From Diabrotica undecimpunctata (taxonomy: Eukaryota > Arthropoda > Insecta > Coleoptera > Chrysomelidae): 64,000 nt of DNA. The notes under the pieces are model-generated. The model was given only the letters and a program-made list of their open reading frames with translations. It was not told the DNA's origin and searched no databases. The stretch's first letter is position 1. Each line of letters opens with the position of its first letter. Of the stretch, positions 1 through 11,118 are shown one piece after another. A program made the position numbers and the translations under genes. The stretch is taken from the NCBI RefSeq assembly GCF_040954645.1, contig NC_092806.1, positions 72,170,141 through 72,234,140 of the forward strand. The letters are read 5' to 3'.

Positions 1-959
1 ATCTTTGAGAGTGATATCAAGAGACATCGGTTAATCTGTTTCGAGTTGCCGCGAACAAAGATAGTATTGCCAATATGATCGCCAACGTTCGATAATCGTA
101 CAGAGTATTGAAAGACGAAGAGGTGGTTTAATCTAATATAAATACAATTTAAATTTAGTTATAGTACTTTTTTCAGAAATATGATCAAAATACGATTATT
201 AGTTTAAATAATTAAAATATTTTAAAGATATCAAATATTGCAATTTTAATTGCACTCTATAATATCTAATAAATTTGTTATGCACTTGAGAATATCCAAT
301 ATAAATTAATTTTACTTTCACAAGAAGTTTTAATAAATATTTTTGCAAGCAAATAGGAAAAGTTATAAAAGGTACCGTGTAATGAGGTCTCGAGTAGCAA
401 TATTTATTAAACTAACTAGTAAATTTTCTTATCCTGGTGTTGATTTTCATTTTAATGATAGAAAAAATTTATTGTTATTTCAGGCCTTACTCTACATTAG
501 TATAGTATATTTAATGATATATGAAGAAGTGGAGATTTATACCTGTCTGACAAGTAGAATTAGATAAGGGAGTTTATAAAAAATTCGAACTATTAAAAAG
601 TTTATAAAAAATAAAAAAGTTTATAATTAAATGTCAGATGATGACAGAAAAAAAAACAGATTATATTATCACAAATAGACGATGTATATGCCACGATGAT
701 ATAGTCTTAAATTACTGCAGTGACTTTAGGACGGTTCCAGCAAATACAAAAATTGACACAAAGCTGAAGACAAATGCACTGAAATTCTAGCACAGAAGTT
801 ATGAAAACAAAAAAAAAATAATATTCAGCGTAAGTACATACAACTTGAAGTTGATAAGTAAAACAATGCTACTACATCATAGGAACATAGCATACACTTA
901 ATATTCACAAGCTACACGCAAAGAGCAATACAAGTTAGACTAAACCGATTCACTTGAAA

Positions 960-1250
960 TTTGGTAAATTGCTTTCGATTCAGAGGTGGTTGCCAAACCC
1001 TTCTCGGGGGTGAAAATTCTCTTGCACAAAATAATCACGGAACCCGGTAGAGAATTAAATTCTAAGCAACTTTTGTTCTTTAGAGATTATTCAGAGTCAA
1101 TACTGTTTAAACTATTAATAGTTGAAAAAGGCGAATTTTCATTGAATAAAAGTTACGTTTTTTAAGGGTTTTTCATGAGTAACTACTCAAAAAATATGCC
1201 TTTGATCGAAAAAGTATGCAAATTAAAAATGAAGCTTATAAAAGAAGAAT
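960..1250 (+). repeat. Diverged dispersed repeat, copy 1
   Basis: This segment aligns by eye, in direct orientation, with 29465-29730. Shared landmarks in order are a GG-GGTT-CCA-type block leading into TCGGGGGTGAAAA, then 'agagtcaatatt', then CA-TGAA-AAAAG before a run of T and TTTTTC, then 'aaaatgaagct-ataaag'. The copies are heavily diverged but keep block order over about 270-290 bp, so they are old members of one interspersed family. No coding capacity and no terminal repeats could be recognised, so the class is unknown. Confidence 0.5.
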
Positions 1251-2139
1251 GACATGCTTGATTTACAAGAGATTCTAGATAGAATAGGAAAAGAAAGAAG
1301 ACATTTTTTTGATCAAACAGTTGATTTTTCGGGGGCTATAATTTTAAAGTTTTTTATAGTCTATCTTTAAAATAAGCACTAGAAAGTCATTTGCATATAA
1401 ACTAAGTAAGTTACAGCTCGTAAAAGATAGACTCTTTGAATATTTTAAAGAGAAAAGGGCAGTATCAATAATCATCTAATATACACCAGTATCAAAATTA
1501 ATGATTTTCATTTTACATTACATTTTATTTAAGTGTTATTCATTAGACCTATGAGTTCTACTGGTTTAAAATTTATTATTTTTGAAAAAAGTTATATTAA
1601 ATTGTATCATCTATTTTGAAAATTGTTCTTTTTCTCAAAACAACATAAAACTGTAATATATACCTAAAAATAATACAGTACAAAAATTCAGCTCCTTTTT
1701 TAAAAACCATTAAAGTTTATTATAATTTTGAGCGTAAAAAAATAGACGTATTTTGGAGCCCTGACATCTAAATTACGAGTTTTGTAGATGAATATCTCGG
1801 TAATTTCTTTCTGTACAACCACTAAGTCTGCAAAGTTTGCGTGCACCAGAAGAGCTGTTAAAGATGATTTTTTTGTAATTGTACAAAAGGTTGCTTATCT
1901 TTGTGTGGTTTTAGGAGGCTTGGTTCTATTTTGAAATATTAGATGTTCGACTTGCTTGGGAGATAATTTATTGTCAAAACTTCCATCCAATTAATGAAGA
2001 AAAATATAAAGGTGTATCATATGGATGGTTCCTAATTTTATGTACTATTTTTTACATAATTTAGCATAATTTTACGTATTCTTTATATCTTACAATTAAC
2101 AAAAAAATTAATAATATTATGTGCCTTGTATTGCTATTA

Positions 2140-2530
2140 GTATAAGCGGTAGTTTCTAAGGGTTGAAAAGTTACAACCAAAGAAATAATGTTTCATACGC
2201 AAGGAACAAATTTTTATTAATTTAAATAGATATGTAAGTTTAGAGAAAAAGAGATATAACGTTTAATAAACAACGAATGAATTTTTCGTTTTCTACATGG
2301 AAACTTAAAATATTTTAAGTTATAAATAGACTTTTTAAGTATTTTTTTATAGAGGGATGCTTTCTAGGGGTTAAAAACTTGAAACATCATTTCATAAGCG
2401 GTGAATGGATTATTATTTATTATATTTCATAAGTTAAGCGTTTTACATCGTGAAAAATTATTTTTTAACATTATTTACGTCATAAAGGGCGGTTTCTAAG
2501 GGTTGAAAACTTGTATTAGGTTAAAAATTA
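2140..2530. repeat. Three degenerate copies of a 'TTTCTAAGGGTTGAAAA' motif
   Basis: A GC-richer motif reading roughly GG-GGTTTCTAAGGGTTGAAAA occurs near 2148, 2352 and 2484. Each copy is preceded by AT-rich DNA containing 'tttttta' and a 'gttttac/gttttct' block, which suggests decayed units of about 130-200 bp in direct orientation. The units are too diverged to define a period. Function unknown. Confidence 0.4.
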
Positions 2531-2656
2531 TTATCAAATATATTTATTTTAATTAATTCAATCATATTTGAAAGCATAACATGCGTAAATACGTGTTTTC
2601 CTATTTTTTCAACTTATGGGTAGTTTTAACCCCTTACAAACAAACAGCGCACTTCG

Positions 2657-2659
<3 letters not shown>

Positions 2660-2731
<72 letters not shown>
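2660..2731. repeat. (TA)n microsatellite
   Basis: About 72 bp of uninterrupted TA dinucleotides. Unlike several other arrays in the window, no retroelement end could be recognised directly beside it. Confidence 0.97.
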
Positions 2732-2733
<2 letters not shown>

Positions 2734-3254
2734 TTTGTAAAGGTGTGTTAGACCAGCTTAAGTCCAAATTTTCAGCTAAATCTATATATTCCTATGTAAC
2801 GAGGTATAAGTAATAACTCTCGCTAGGGGGAAAATTCAGTTATGACAGATACCTACAATACCAAATAGATTGAGTTCTGTTATGATTCTTTCCCTGTTAT
2901 CGAGACCTCGTTGACAGGTATGCTGGAGTATGCCTAAAACTTTTCGTACACATCTGGAGGCCGAGAGTTGTAGAGCTTTCTGCAAGGTATTAGAGAGAAA
3001 TTCATTCAGACCCTGTTGTTTTATGGTTTTCAATAGGTTCTTTGAAAGAACTAGTAGTTGAGAGAATAATAGGTATAATTTGGGTAGTTAGATTTGTTCA
3101 TTGTTTGCTGAGATTCACCTTAAGATCTCTGTACTTGACGATCATCTTATTGTATTTATTACGCCGATTATTATCGATAAATATTTCCACATCAATTAGT
3201 GTTGTTTGTCTAGTTAGTTTATTTTTCTTTTTGATCTGCCTCATCATTTAAGAC

Positions 3255-3665
3255 ATCGGCGATCATCACGGCCCATTTTACTCTGTCCACGATCTTCTTT
3301 TTTCTCATATTTTCCCTTGTATAACCAATCGCATTAGCTCATATTTTTAATTTCCTAGCATGTGAACAAATTAGCTCATTTTTCTTTTCTATATAGTGTA
3401 TTGAGTATTTCTTTTTTCATATTCCCTAAGGTATTTGTCTTTTTGTCATATTGTGTTAAGGATATTTTTCACAGTTTAGTTGCGTATGTAATGATCCAGG
3501 CTATAACTACATATAACAGGGCAGAGAATACGTAGTATTTTATTACTCTAGATCTAATTTATATTCCCAGTTTTCCATTTTATAATACTGCTTTCTCAAT
3601 GCGTCGTTTTATTTCAAGGCTATGGTCCCATTGTTCATTTAGCTCACATCCCAAGTAATCTTATC
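3255..3665 (-). pseudogene. LINE reverse transcriptase C-terminal fragment (decayed)
   Basis: The complement reads, through stops and frameshifts, the usual post-RT tail of endonuclease-bearing LINEs: a 'LGCELNEQWDHSLEIKRRIEKA'-like segment near 3560-3660 (written here only approximately), a 'YYVFSALLY' segment, and further on a 'MLGN-KYELMRLVIQGK' segment. In this family that region follows the RT thumb. Catalytic RT motifs are absent. It lies antisense to the neighbouring jockey fragment, so it is a separate old insertion. The exact clade cannot be told. Confidence 0.45.
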
Positions 3666-3890
3666 TATGTTAAAGGAAAATCTTTCTCTGTAGTGAACTA
3701 GTGAGTGAACTAGAGTGACTAGTGAGTGTAGTAGTGTCTGGGGGCTCGGGAGACTGAGACCTCGGAAGCCCTGAAGAAGCCTTCAGAGAGGATGTCGAAA
3801 GCTCGGCAAAATGGATATCGACGCGGTTCAACCCGGAAGACTGGTGAGTTTAATATTAATTTTTATAATAATATTAATCTTAGCTCTAAG

Positions 3891-3894
<4 letters not shown>

Positions 3895-3972
<78 letters not shown>
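3895..3972. repeat. (TA)n microsatellite
   Basis: About 78 bp of TA dinucleotides directly upstream of the surviving part of a jockey reverse transcriptase. Whether it expanded inside the element or marks the 3' tail of another insertion cannot be decided. Confidence 0.97.
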
Positions 3973-3973
<1 letters not shown>

Positions 3974-3976
<3 letters not shown>

Positions 3977-4770
3977 CGTCTGATCTACCAACTTCACATA
4001 ACGTAACAATTGGAACATTTGCAGATGACACAGTAGCACTTACAAGTCACAAACACATTAACATAGCATCTAAAACAATGGAAAATAAAAATAAATGAAA
4101 ACAAGTCAACCCACGTAACTTTCACTTTACGACGAGAAACACCACCACCAATATATATTAACAATGAGGAAATACCCGGGACTAAAACAACCAAATACCT
4201 AGGGCTACACCTGGACCAAACCCTGTGTTGGAAAGAACACATCACCAAAAAAGGAAACAAATACAACTAAGACAAAAAGAAATCAATTGGTTAATTGGAA
4301 AAAACTCCAAGCTGTCAATAAATAATAAAATTCTAATTTATAAAACAGTTATCAAACTAATATGGACATATGGCATAGAGCTATGGGGCTGTAGTAGTAA
4401 ATCTAATATTACTATTATGGAAAGATGCCAATTAAAAATCTTAAGAGCAATTGTTGATGCACCCTGGTACGTAACCAACCAAAGAATCTATGAGGATCTC
4501 AATATCTCAACAGTGAAAGAAGTATACCAGCAAAAGCAATTACAATACATTCAAAAAGTGAACACACACTCCAATCTATTAATTTCCGCAATACCTCAAC
4601 ATCGAGTTATCAGAACACTAAAGCGACGTTGGCCAACAGACCAGTAACATGAACCCGTGATTCTCTCACTGGGGGGACCACATGACAGGACCTAAACTCA
4701 TCACATTAACTTATAGAATACATTGTTTTATTTTGATTGTTAATTTATTAGTTATAATAAAAAAAATAAG
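3974..4770 (+). pseudogene. Jockey-type LINE, 3' part of reverse transcriptase plus 3' UTR
   Basis: The plus strand encodes the C-terminal half of a jockey-clade RT: a catalytic 'FADDTVAL' motif at about 4018-4040, then 'KTTKYLGLHLDQTLCWKEHI' at about 4174-4240, then the thumb region with 'YGIELWGCSSKSN' near 4370-4410, ending near 4647. A stop or frameshift lies near 4270. About 120 bp of AT-rich 3' UTR ends in an A-rich tail near 4755-4770. The first half of the RT is missing; a (TA)n array sits at the breakpoint. The element is dead. Confidence 0.8.
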
Positions 4771-5985
4771 AAAGGCAAGAAGATTAAGAGAAACTGGTAG
4801 TTTTCATCATCCTTGTTTTAAACGACGTAGTAGAGGTATGACCAAAGATAATTTAATCAATGTTCTTGCTTTAATTCAACAGAATCCACATATAAGTAGT
4901 CGGAAAATCTCTATAGAATTAAACATACTCAAAACTACCTATCTAAGCATTTTAAAACATCGCAGGTTGGTTTTTCATATTATAAAGTGAACGTTTAGGT
5001 CAGAAACTTGGAATTCCCTTTAAACTTTAGATTCAACTGTTATTTTAATATTCCGACAAAAACGGCAACACGGCGCTTTTATCCTTTTATCCGTTTCTTA
5101 AAAATGCTTATGCACGATTTATCTTGTGAAACAATTGTGGATTTTTCAAGATTTTTTGAGTTTTAGTCTTTTTCGCCAATATTTGTTTTTCTGTTTTTTA
5201 GACTGCATCCTTATCATGTAGTTCTCCATCAAGCTTTACATGAGAGAGATTTTAATGCAAACCTGGATTACCGAAATTGGATGTTAGGTCTGCTAGAAGA
5301 ACAACCGCATATCATGTCAAAGGTTTTGTAAACAGACAAGGCTACGTTTAATAGTGCGGGTGGTGTTAATCTGCATAATATGCATTATTGGGCTAAAGAA
5401 AATCCGCACTGGATACATAAGGTGCAGGTTCAAGGCAGATGGAGTCTTAATGTTTGGTGTGGTATAGTTCATGGAAAGATCGTAGGTCCATATTTTCTTG
5501 ACAGAACTTTAAATGGCGAAACCTATTTAGATTTTCTGGAAAATCAGTTGCTTGTTTTATTGGAAGACATTTACAGAACAACATGACGGGTGATGGGAAA
5601 CAAGAAGAGATATGATATTACAACATGACGGGTGTCCTGCGCACTTTTCCAGACGAGTTCAAGATTATTTGTATGCAAGTTATCCAAATAAATGGATTGG
5701 AAGGGGAAGTGTATTTTCATGGCCAGCTAGATCTCCAGACTGAACATGTCTGGACTTTTATCTGTGGGAAAGATTGAAGGACTTAGTGAACCAAACTCGA
5801 CCAACCACGTGAGATGACATGAAACAGCGCCATATAAACGCAATAAATAGTTTATCAAGAGCTGAGATTGAAGCAGCTGTTATGTCTACACGCGAAAGAT
5901 TACATCTTTGTGTGGACAACGATGGAAAGCAATTTGAAGATTTAATTGGACATTTAGTTTTATTGATCGAGATATTTGTATGATC
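4770..5985 (+). pseudogene. Mariner-like (IS630/Tc1/mariner) transposase, decayed
   Basis: A transposase can be followed from a helix-turn-helix region ('ISSRKISIELNILKTTYLSIL', approximate, near 4890-4955) to the C terminus near 5983. A 'LHPYHVVLHQALHERDFNA' block lies at about 5205-5262. Catalytic blocks are 'TDKATFNSAG' near 5335-5362, 'QHDGCPAHFS' near 5620-5650, and 'WPARSPD' near 5722-5742; the second and third aspartates are 36 residues apart, close to the DD37D type. Breaks include an unalignable stretch at about 4985-5200, a stop before the first D, a stop after 'SPD', and a 43-bp local duplication: the block 'acaacatgacgggtg' occurs at 5577 and 5620. Terminal repeats were not identified. 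Confidence 0.8.
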
Positions 5986-6779
5986 TTTCACATATTTAAT
6001 TTTAAGTTATAATAAAGGGTGAGTCAATACTATACTTACTTATGTTTATGCGTTTTTATTCATATCTCGAGTTCCACAAAAGCTATCAACATGCGATTTG
6101 CGCCATTATGTTACAAATTTAATATTCTTCCATTATAATTTACAGTAAATAGTTGTTTCCATTAAACATTTTGAAGAAAAACAAATTTTAATTTTTTCTA
6201 TTCGAAAGTACCCTCTGCCCATGACAATTAAAACTAAATGCAATTGTTTTATAAAAGATGTAAATTAAATTATCCACACTCTTTCTAATGACTCTAATTT
6301 CGTTAAAATCGGTTGATCCAAATCAAAGTTATAGGTATTTATCCACAAATACTTTCCCACTCTCCCCCGCCCTTTATTTGAAAAATAAAAAAAAATGTAC
6401 TTGAACAACTTTGTGCGGAATTTAGGCCTATTTCTAGTTTACTTATTTAACACTTGGTATAATTGGGCATATTTCCCAAAAAACTGGTTTTCAAATTTTT
6501 TTTCACAGGTTACGCCCTCTAGCGGTTAACCCAGAAACTTAAAAGTTATTTCCAGCGATTTCTCTTGGGCACTTTTACTAAGGAATTTTTTCTCCTAAAG
6601 TTATAACATGAATAGTTTCTGATATATATCCGAGAGATCGGCTTATTGGACCACACGGTACATGTAAAATTATAAAAATGCAAATTACTGAAATATCAGA
6701 ATTACAATATCCCATAAAATTTATCTTGACAAAAAAGAAAGTAAGTGTAAAAGTTGTACACAGTGTATATTACCTTTGA
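5986..6779. other. No gene; AT-rich repeat-like DNA
   Basis: About 800 bp without a recognisable gene. It has the texture of old non-coding repeats (for example a 'cgttaaaatcggttgatcc' stretch near 6310), but I could not match it to another part of the window. Confidence 0.4.
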
Positions 6780-7726
6780 AACAAAACAGTTAAATTTTGC
6801 AAATGGAACACCTCAAGGATCCGTTATTAGTTCTACACTATTCTTAGTAGCGATAAAAAAAATCGTAGAAAACTTTCCAAAACTTTAAGGCGAGATTATA
6901 CGCTGATGACTTGGTTATATATTCAAAAGGAAAAATTATTCTTTCTACACAGAAACACTTTCAATGTGCAATAAATCACCTTGAAAACTGGGCAAAAGCT
7001 GTGGGATTGCAATTTTATACAACCAAAACCAGATACATTTTATTTTCAAAGAATACGGCACTCTACAAATCCAGATCTTCATTTATATGGAAACAACTTA
7101 ACTTATGTAAAACCCTTAAAATTTTTAGGAATAATCTTTAATAAGAAACTATCTTGGAAATACCATGTTATGCAAATTAATCAATCTTGTCAATCTGGTC
7201 TTAATTTAATGCGAACACTGTGCAATCGGAATTTAAAAAGTCTGATTCATATTTACAAATCACTAGTGCGATCAAAACTCGACTATGGATCAGTTGTAAC
7301 TCATCTGCAGAGAAGACTCTTACTGCTCAACTAGAAGTCATACAAAATACCCCCATTAAAAGTCTACAATGTTTAACCGGGAAACCACCTTTAAATTTTA
7401 GAAGATACTTGTTATTAACGTTTCAAAGAAACTTATATAAATAAAAACAAGACAAACCCTCTTTTTTACGAGATAATCAGGAAGATATATCTCTCTCTCC
7501 ATAATATTCAATTGCCAAAATTTTGTAATTGCCAATATGTGATCTAACACTTTCTAAATACAATAAGTATTTAGAAACATCCAAAACTATTGATGGTGTA
7601 AGATCAGCAGTTATAACTCCGAACATTGCATTACAGTTTAAATTATATTCTAGTTGCAGTATTTACTCTGGAGAACTATGTATACTCAATTCTGCAATCC
7701 GTCATTATTATAATATGTACCCAAAA
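6780..7726 (+). pseudogene. Jockey/I-type LINE: RT and first half of RNase H (split by a nested LINE)
   Basis: Reading through frameshifts, the plus strand shows RT motif B-like 'NGTPQGSVISSTLF' (about 6800-6842), the catalytic 'YADDLVIYSKG' (about 6900-6930), 'LKFLGIIFNKKLSWKYHV' (about 7115-7170) and 'SLVRSKLDYGS' (about 7262-7294). It then shows the start of an RNase H domain with a 'SIYSGELCILNSAI' block near 7655-7700. The RNase H reading stops at the target duplication CCAAAA (7721-7726) and resumes in frame at 9896. The RT carries several frameshifts, so the element was dead or dying when the second LINE landed. Confidence 0.8.
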
Positions 7727-9840
7727 GCTACATGTGGAAGGGATCATAACTTAGTAAAAGCTAAGATCACATTTGGAGTAAATAAACAATAAAATAGAAG
7801 AAAATGAAAGGGAGAAAGAAATACAGAAGAGGTATAACCTAATCAACTTAGAACAAAAAGGCGTAAGAGAATTATACAGAAATAGATTAAATCAAAAGTT
7901 GGAAAATAAACAATTTAATAATAATGAAGAACATTACACTCACATAAAAAGGTGTCTCCAGGAGGCAGCAATAGAAGCCATTGGATACCAAATCCAGAAT
8001 TAAAGAAAACTTCAAGAAGAAGTTTTCTTCTTTCAACTTTCAACTTTCGACTTTCAACAAGAAATAAAGAAGAAAAGAGACCAATATCAAAAATTCTTAA
8101 ATACAAAGAATATAGCGGATAAAATAATTTACAAGGAGTCTCAAGTTAAAGTACGAAAAATGATATGTCGGAAGAAAAATGGAGCATGGCAACAAAAGTG
8201 TAACATGATAAATTCATATCTAGGAGGACGAAGAAGCACAGAAAGTTGGGGAGTCTTAAAATCTTTACGACAAGATAAGAAGAGAGACATAGTGTCAACA
8301 ATAACAATGGATGACTAGGACCAATATTTTGAAAAACTCCTAAGGGAAGATAGACCACAATTTAAAGACAGCAACGAAACACAAAATATAAATATTTTTA
8401 CTTCGCCTATATGAATAACAACTAAAGAAGTGGAAGATGTATGTAGATCTCTAAAAAATAACAAAGCACCAGGTAACATCCCTTCAGAGTTAATTAAACA
8501 CGGTACAACCAAACTATATATAAGCTTAGCCAAACTGTTCCAAAACTGCATCAATGCAATGACAACCCCAGGCAATTGCAGATGCATTGCCGTGGCAAAC
8601 TCGATCAGTAGAATATACGGAAAAGTAATTAAAAACAGAATAGAAAGCGAATATAAAGACTTAGAGGCTGAGGCACAGACAGGATTTAGGGCAGGTAGAT
8701 CTATTGTTGACCATTTGTTTTGCATTACACAGATTCTTGAAAAGAAAACAGTAGTTAATCAAGAAGTAAATTTATTGTATGTAGACCTATGAAAGGCTTA
8801 TGATAGCGTACCACATTATAAATTATGGAAAGCCATAGAGAAAACAAACGTAACCATGAATTTAATAAATGCGACAAAGGAACGCTAATGCTAACTCAAA
8901 GGTAAAGGTTGGAAATAATCTTTCAAGTGGATTTCAAATGAATAAAGGCCTTAAGCAGGGCTGCTGTCTCTCCCCGACATTATTTAAAATTTATTTAGAA
9001 CAATCTCTAAAACTGTGGAAGCGCAAATGTAGAAATATGGGAATGCCGATTAACAACAATAACACTTTGTCATTTGCAGATGATCAACTAGTGATAGCAC
9101 AAGATTATGAAGATATGGAGTATATGACTCGAAAATTAATCGAGGAGTAGTAAAATTGGGGACTTGAAATTAATATCCAAAAAACCGAGTATATGTGTAT
9201 CGGCGGGAAACAACAGGACCTCATATTGGAAGATTGAGAAGATATCAAACATTACAACACATATAAATATTTAGGTATGATCATCACAAAAGAAGGCAAC
9301 ATAGACGACACAATTGAGGAGAAAAACAACCAAGCAAGAAAAGCAATTTCCCTTCTTAATAGTATCCTTTGGGATCAATCAATCTCTTATAATAACAATC
9401 ACAAGATATATAACACAATCGTTAAAAGTATAATTACCTACACTAGTGACGTATGGCAAATAAATGAAAGATACAAGAGAAAACTTAAGGCAATGGAAAT
9501 GAATTTCCTAAGATGCTTAGCTGGAAAATCTAGACTAGCAAGAGTAACGGACAACAGAATAAGAGAAATTATGAAAGGAAAACATACAATAGTAGACGAT
9601 ATTGGTACCCAACAACTCAGATGGTACGGTCATGTACAGAGAATGTCTGTAAAACGTCTACTAAAACAAGTCTTAATGTGGACCCCTCACGGTAGAAAAA
9701 AAAAGAGGAAGACACCGCCTTAGTTGGAGAGAAGGCATCAATAGAGAAAAGAAAGACAGAGACATAAAAGGAGACTTATGGATGAATCGAGAGGAGTGGC
9801 AACTGGGTATCGGAAGACGTAGGAGAACGTTTTAAACCGA

Positions 9841-9842
<2 letters not shown>
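7727..9842 (+). pseudogene. LINE endonuclease end, linker, reverse transcriptase and C-terminal domain (decayed)
   Basis: Blocks in order: end of AP endonuclease; linker with 'LNLEQKGVRELYRNRLNQKL'-like text near 7840-7900; RT motifs 'KNNKAPGNIPSELIK' (about 8458-8503, a G-D deletion compared with the usual 'KAPGxDxIxxE'), 'AQTGFRAGRSIVDHL' (8671-8718), 'DLxKAYDSVPH' with a stop (about 8785-8817), 'KGLKQGCCLSPTLF' (about 8944-8985), 'FADDQLVIAQD' (about 9070-9102), 'YKYLGMIITKEGN' (about 9262-9300), and the tail block 'LRWYGHVQRMSVKRLLKQV' (about 9616-9672). Numerous stops and frameshifts make it non-functional. The tail runs straight into the (TA)n array. Confidence 0.85.

Positions 9843-9895
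<53 letters not shown>
9843..9895. repeat. (TA)n array forming the LINE 3' tail
   Basis: About 53 bp of TA between the LINE coding end and the right-hand target duplication at 9896. Its position inside the duplication-bounded insertion means it arrived with, or grew from, the tail of the LINE. Confidence 0.9.
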
Positions 9896-9897
<2 letters not shown>

Positions 9898-10410
9898 AAA
9901 AAATTCCAAATTCTGTCATAATAACCGCCTCTCTCAGTGCAATACATACGATAGAACAGTTATGTTCAAGTAATCCCCTAGGTATTTCAATAAACGAACA
10001 ATTACATTTGCTAAACAACGCCAGGCAACAAGTGCGCTTTATATGGGATCTATCACACATTGGACCTCAAGGAAACGAGCAAGCAGATTTTCATGCCAGG
10101 GAAGTAATACACAGTGCCTCTTCAGTGTTAGTGAACTTAGTGTCTGTTTCCGACTACAATTTGTTTCTTAAAGAAAAAGTGACAAATGAATGGAAAAAAC
10201 AAATGGAATTTTTCACAATCAACTCGACACATCGTAAAGCCCTTAACCGAATCTTGGTGCGAGATAAATTTAAATCGCCAGCTGTTTGTTAAGCTAACCC
10301 GTTTACGATAGGTCATAGCAGACTAACTTACAGCTACCTAATCTCAAAATCAAATCGCCCTATTTTTGACTTATGTAACTGCGACATTAATATAACACAT
10401 ATCTTATAGT
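9896..10410 (+). pseudogene. Jockey/I-type LINE: second half of RNase H and C terminus
   Basis: This is the continuation of the element interrupted at 7726. The frame reads 'NSVIITASLSAIHTIEQ' from 9909 (the usual aspartate of the T-D-S-L-S motif is replaced by A), then 'FIWDLSHIGPQGNEQADFHA' near 10035-10100, the conserved RNase H W-x-x-(S)-H-x-G-x-x-GNE-x-AD block. An open stretch continues to 10292, followed by a frame-broken 'HSRLTYSYLIS' segment, which in jockey and I elements precedes the terminal zinc knuckle. The frame is uninterrupted across the nested insertion once the latter is removed. Confidence 0.8.
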
Positions 10411-10734
10411 GTATTTTTATGTATGAGAGAGTAATAAAACAATAAATTATGTATGCAAATCCCTAAACTGTTGATACGGGTGACTCAATGAAAAACAGAT
10501 ATTTGTCAACAAGTTTACAGAAGTATATAGGAAAACAATTTTAAATTGAGTATGACCACCAGGTATAAAGGTTGGAGCAGAATAGAATACAATAGTTGTG
10601 AGGGTTACTAATCCCTAAATAAGGTTGCCAGTGTCGGAGTGATGGAGGTTAACAGGTACTAATAAATTTGCAAGAAATGTAAGATGTTTATTTTATTGGT
10701 TATATATAACCAATAAAAGTTTAATAAGTACCTA

Positions 10735-10876
10735 CCTATTTGCAAAATAAAGTTTAATTCTTTAGATAAAATAAAACGTTTTATTTTATCTATTTGCAAA
10801 ATAAAGTTTAATTCTTTGCCTATTTGCAAAATAAAGTTTAATTCTTTAGATAAAATAAAACGTTTTATTTGATCTG
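10735..10876. repeat. Short tandem array with embedded perfect palindromes
   Basis: Three copies of a 28-bp core beginning 'tatttgcaaaataaag' start at about 10737, 10791 and 10821. After the first copy comes a perfect 28-bp palindrome at 10764-10791 (half-site AGATAAAATAAAAC, centre ACGT); after the third comes the same palindrome with one mismatch (10848-10875). The array lies about 240 bp upstream of the Sailor-like transposase. It could be subterminal transposase-binding repeats or simply a local tandem expansion; no terminal inverted repeat was found to decide. Confidence 0.75.
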
Positions 10877-11118
10877 AAATGAGTGCATTCCACGAAGTAA
10901 GGGTTTCAACAATCAAACATTTAATTCTTTAATTCCAGGAATCTACGACAGTAATTGACTAGATAATTACCTTCTAAACTTATTTCACAGAAAATGTGAT
11001 AGTGGGTTTTTCCATTTTGTATATAGGAAGGTCCAAGTGGCGTATTCAAAATTCTTAACAGTTCACTAAAAGTAGGTACTTCAGTTGCAAGGTGCAGTTT
11101 ATTGTGTATACTAGTGTT

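Larger units (their letters stand above)
1..2658. other. Intergenic AT-rich repeat DNA, no gene seen
   Basis: I see no credible coding sequence here; the only open frames are short and resemble no family I recognise. The stretch contains old non-coding repeats, listed separately at 960-1250 and 2140-2530. No RNA gene or terminal repeat could be delimited. Confidence 0.5.
7727..9895 (+). mobile_element. Nested, 5'-truncated LINE with (TA)n 3' tail
   Basis: This insertion is bounded by the 6-bp direct repeat CCAAAA (7721-7726 and 9896-9901) and ends in about 53 bp of TA. Deleting 7727-9901 rejoins the RNase H domain of the host jockey/I element in frame (left '...YNMYPK', right 'IPNSVIIT...'), which fixes both ends. 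The 5' end falls in the last part of the endonuclease domain ('GRDHNLVKAKI'), so the copy is 5'-truncated, as expected for target-primed reverse transcription. Confidence 0.82.

Noticed and set aside
2616..2813. Open frames of alternating Ile-Tyr across the (TA)n arrays (also at 3792-4098, 9738-10060, 32120-32332, 34522-34806, 50577-50768)
   Set aside because: (TA)n reads Y-I in every frame without stops; these are microsatellite artefacts.
2836..3033. 65-codon minus-strand frame ('...QLSASRCVRKVLGILQHT...')
   Set aside because: No family recognised and no continuation on either side; kept out of the gene list.
3740..3800. Hammerhead-like wording CCCTGAAGAAG...GTCGAAAG beside a (TA)n array
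   Set aside because: CTGAAGA and GAAA are present, but the only possible stem II is not adjacent to GAAA and no GUH cleavage site follows in a proper stem III.
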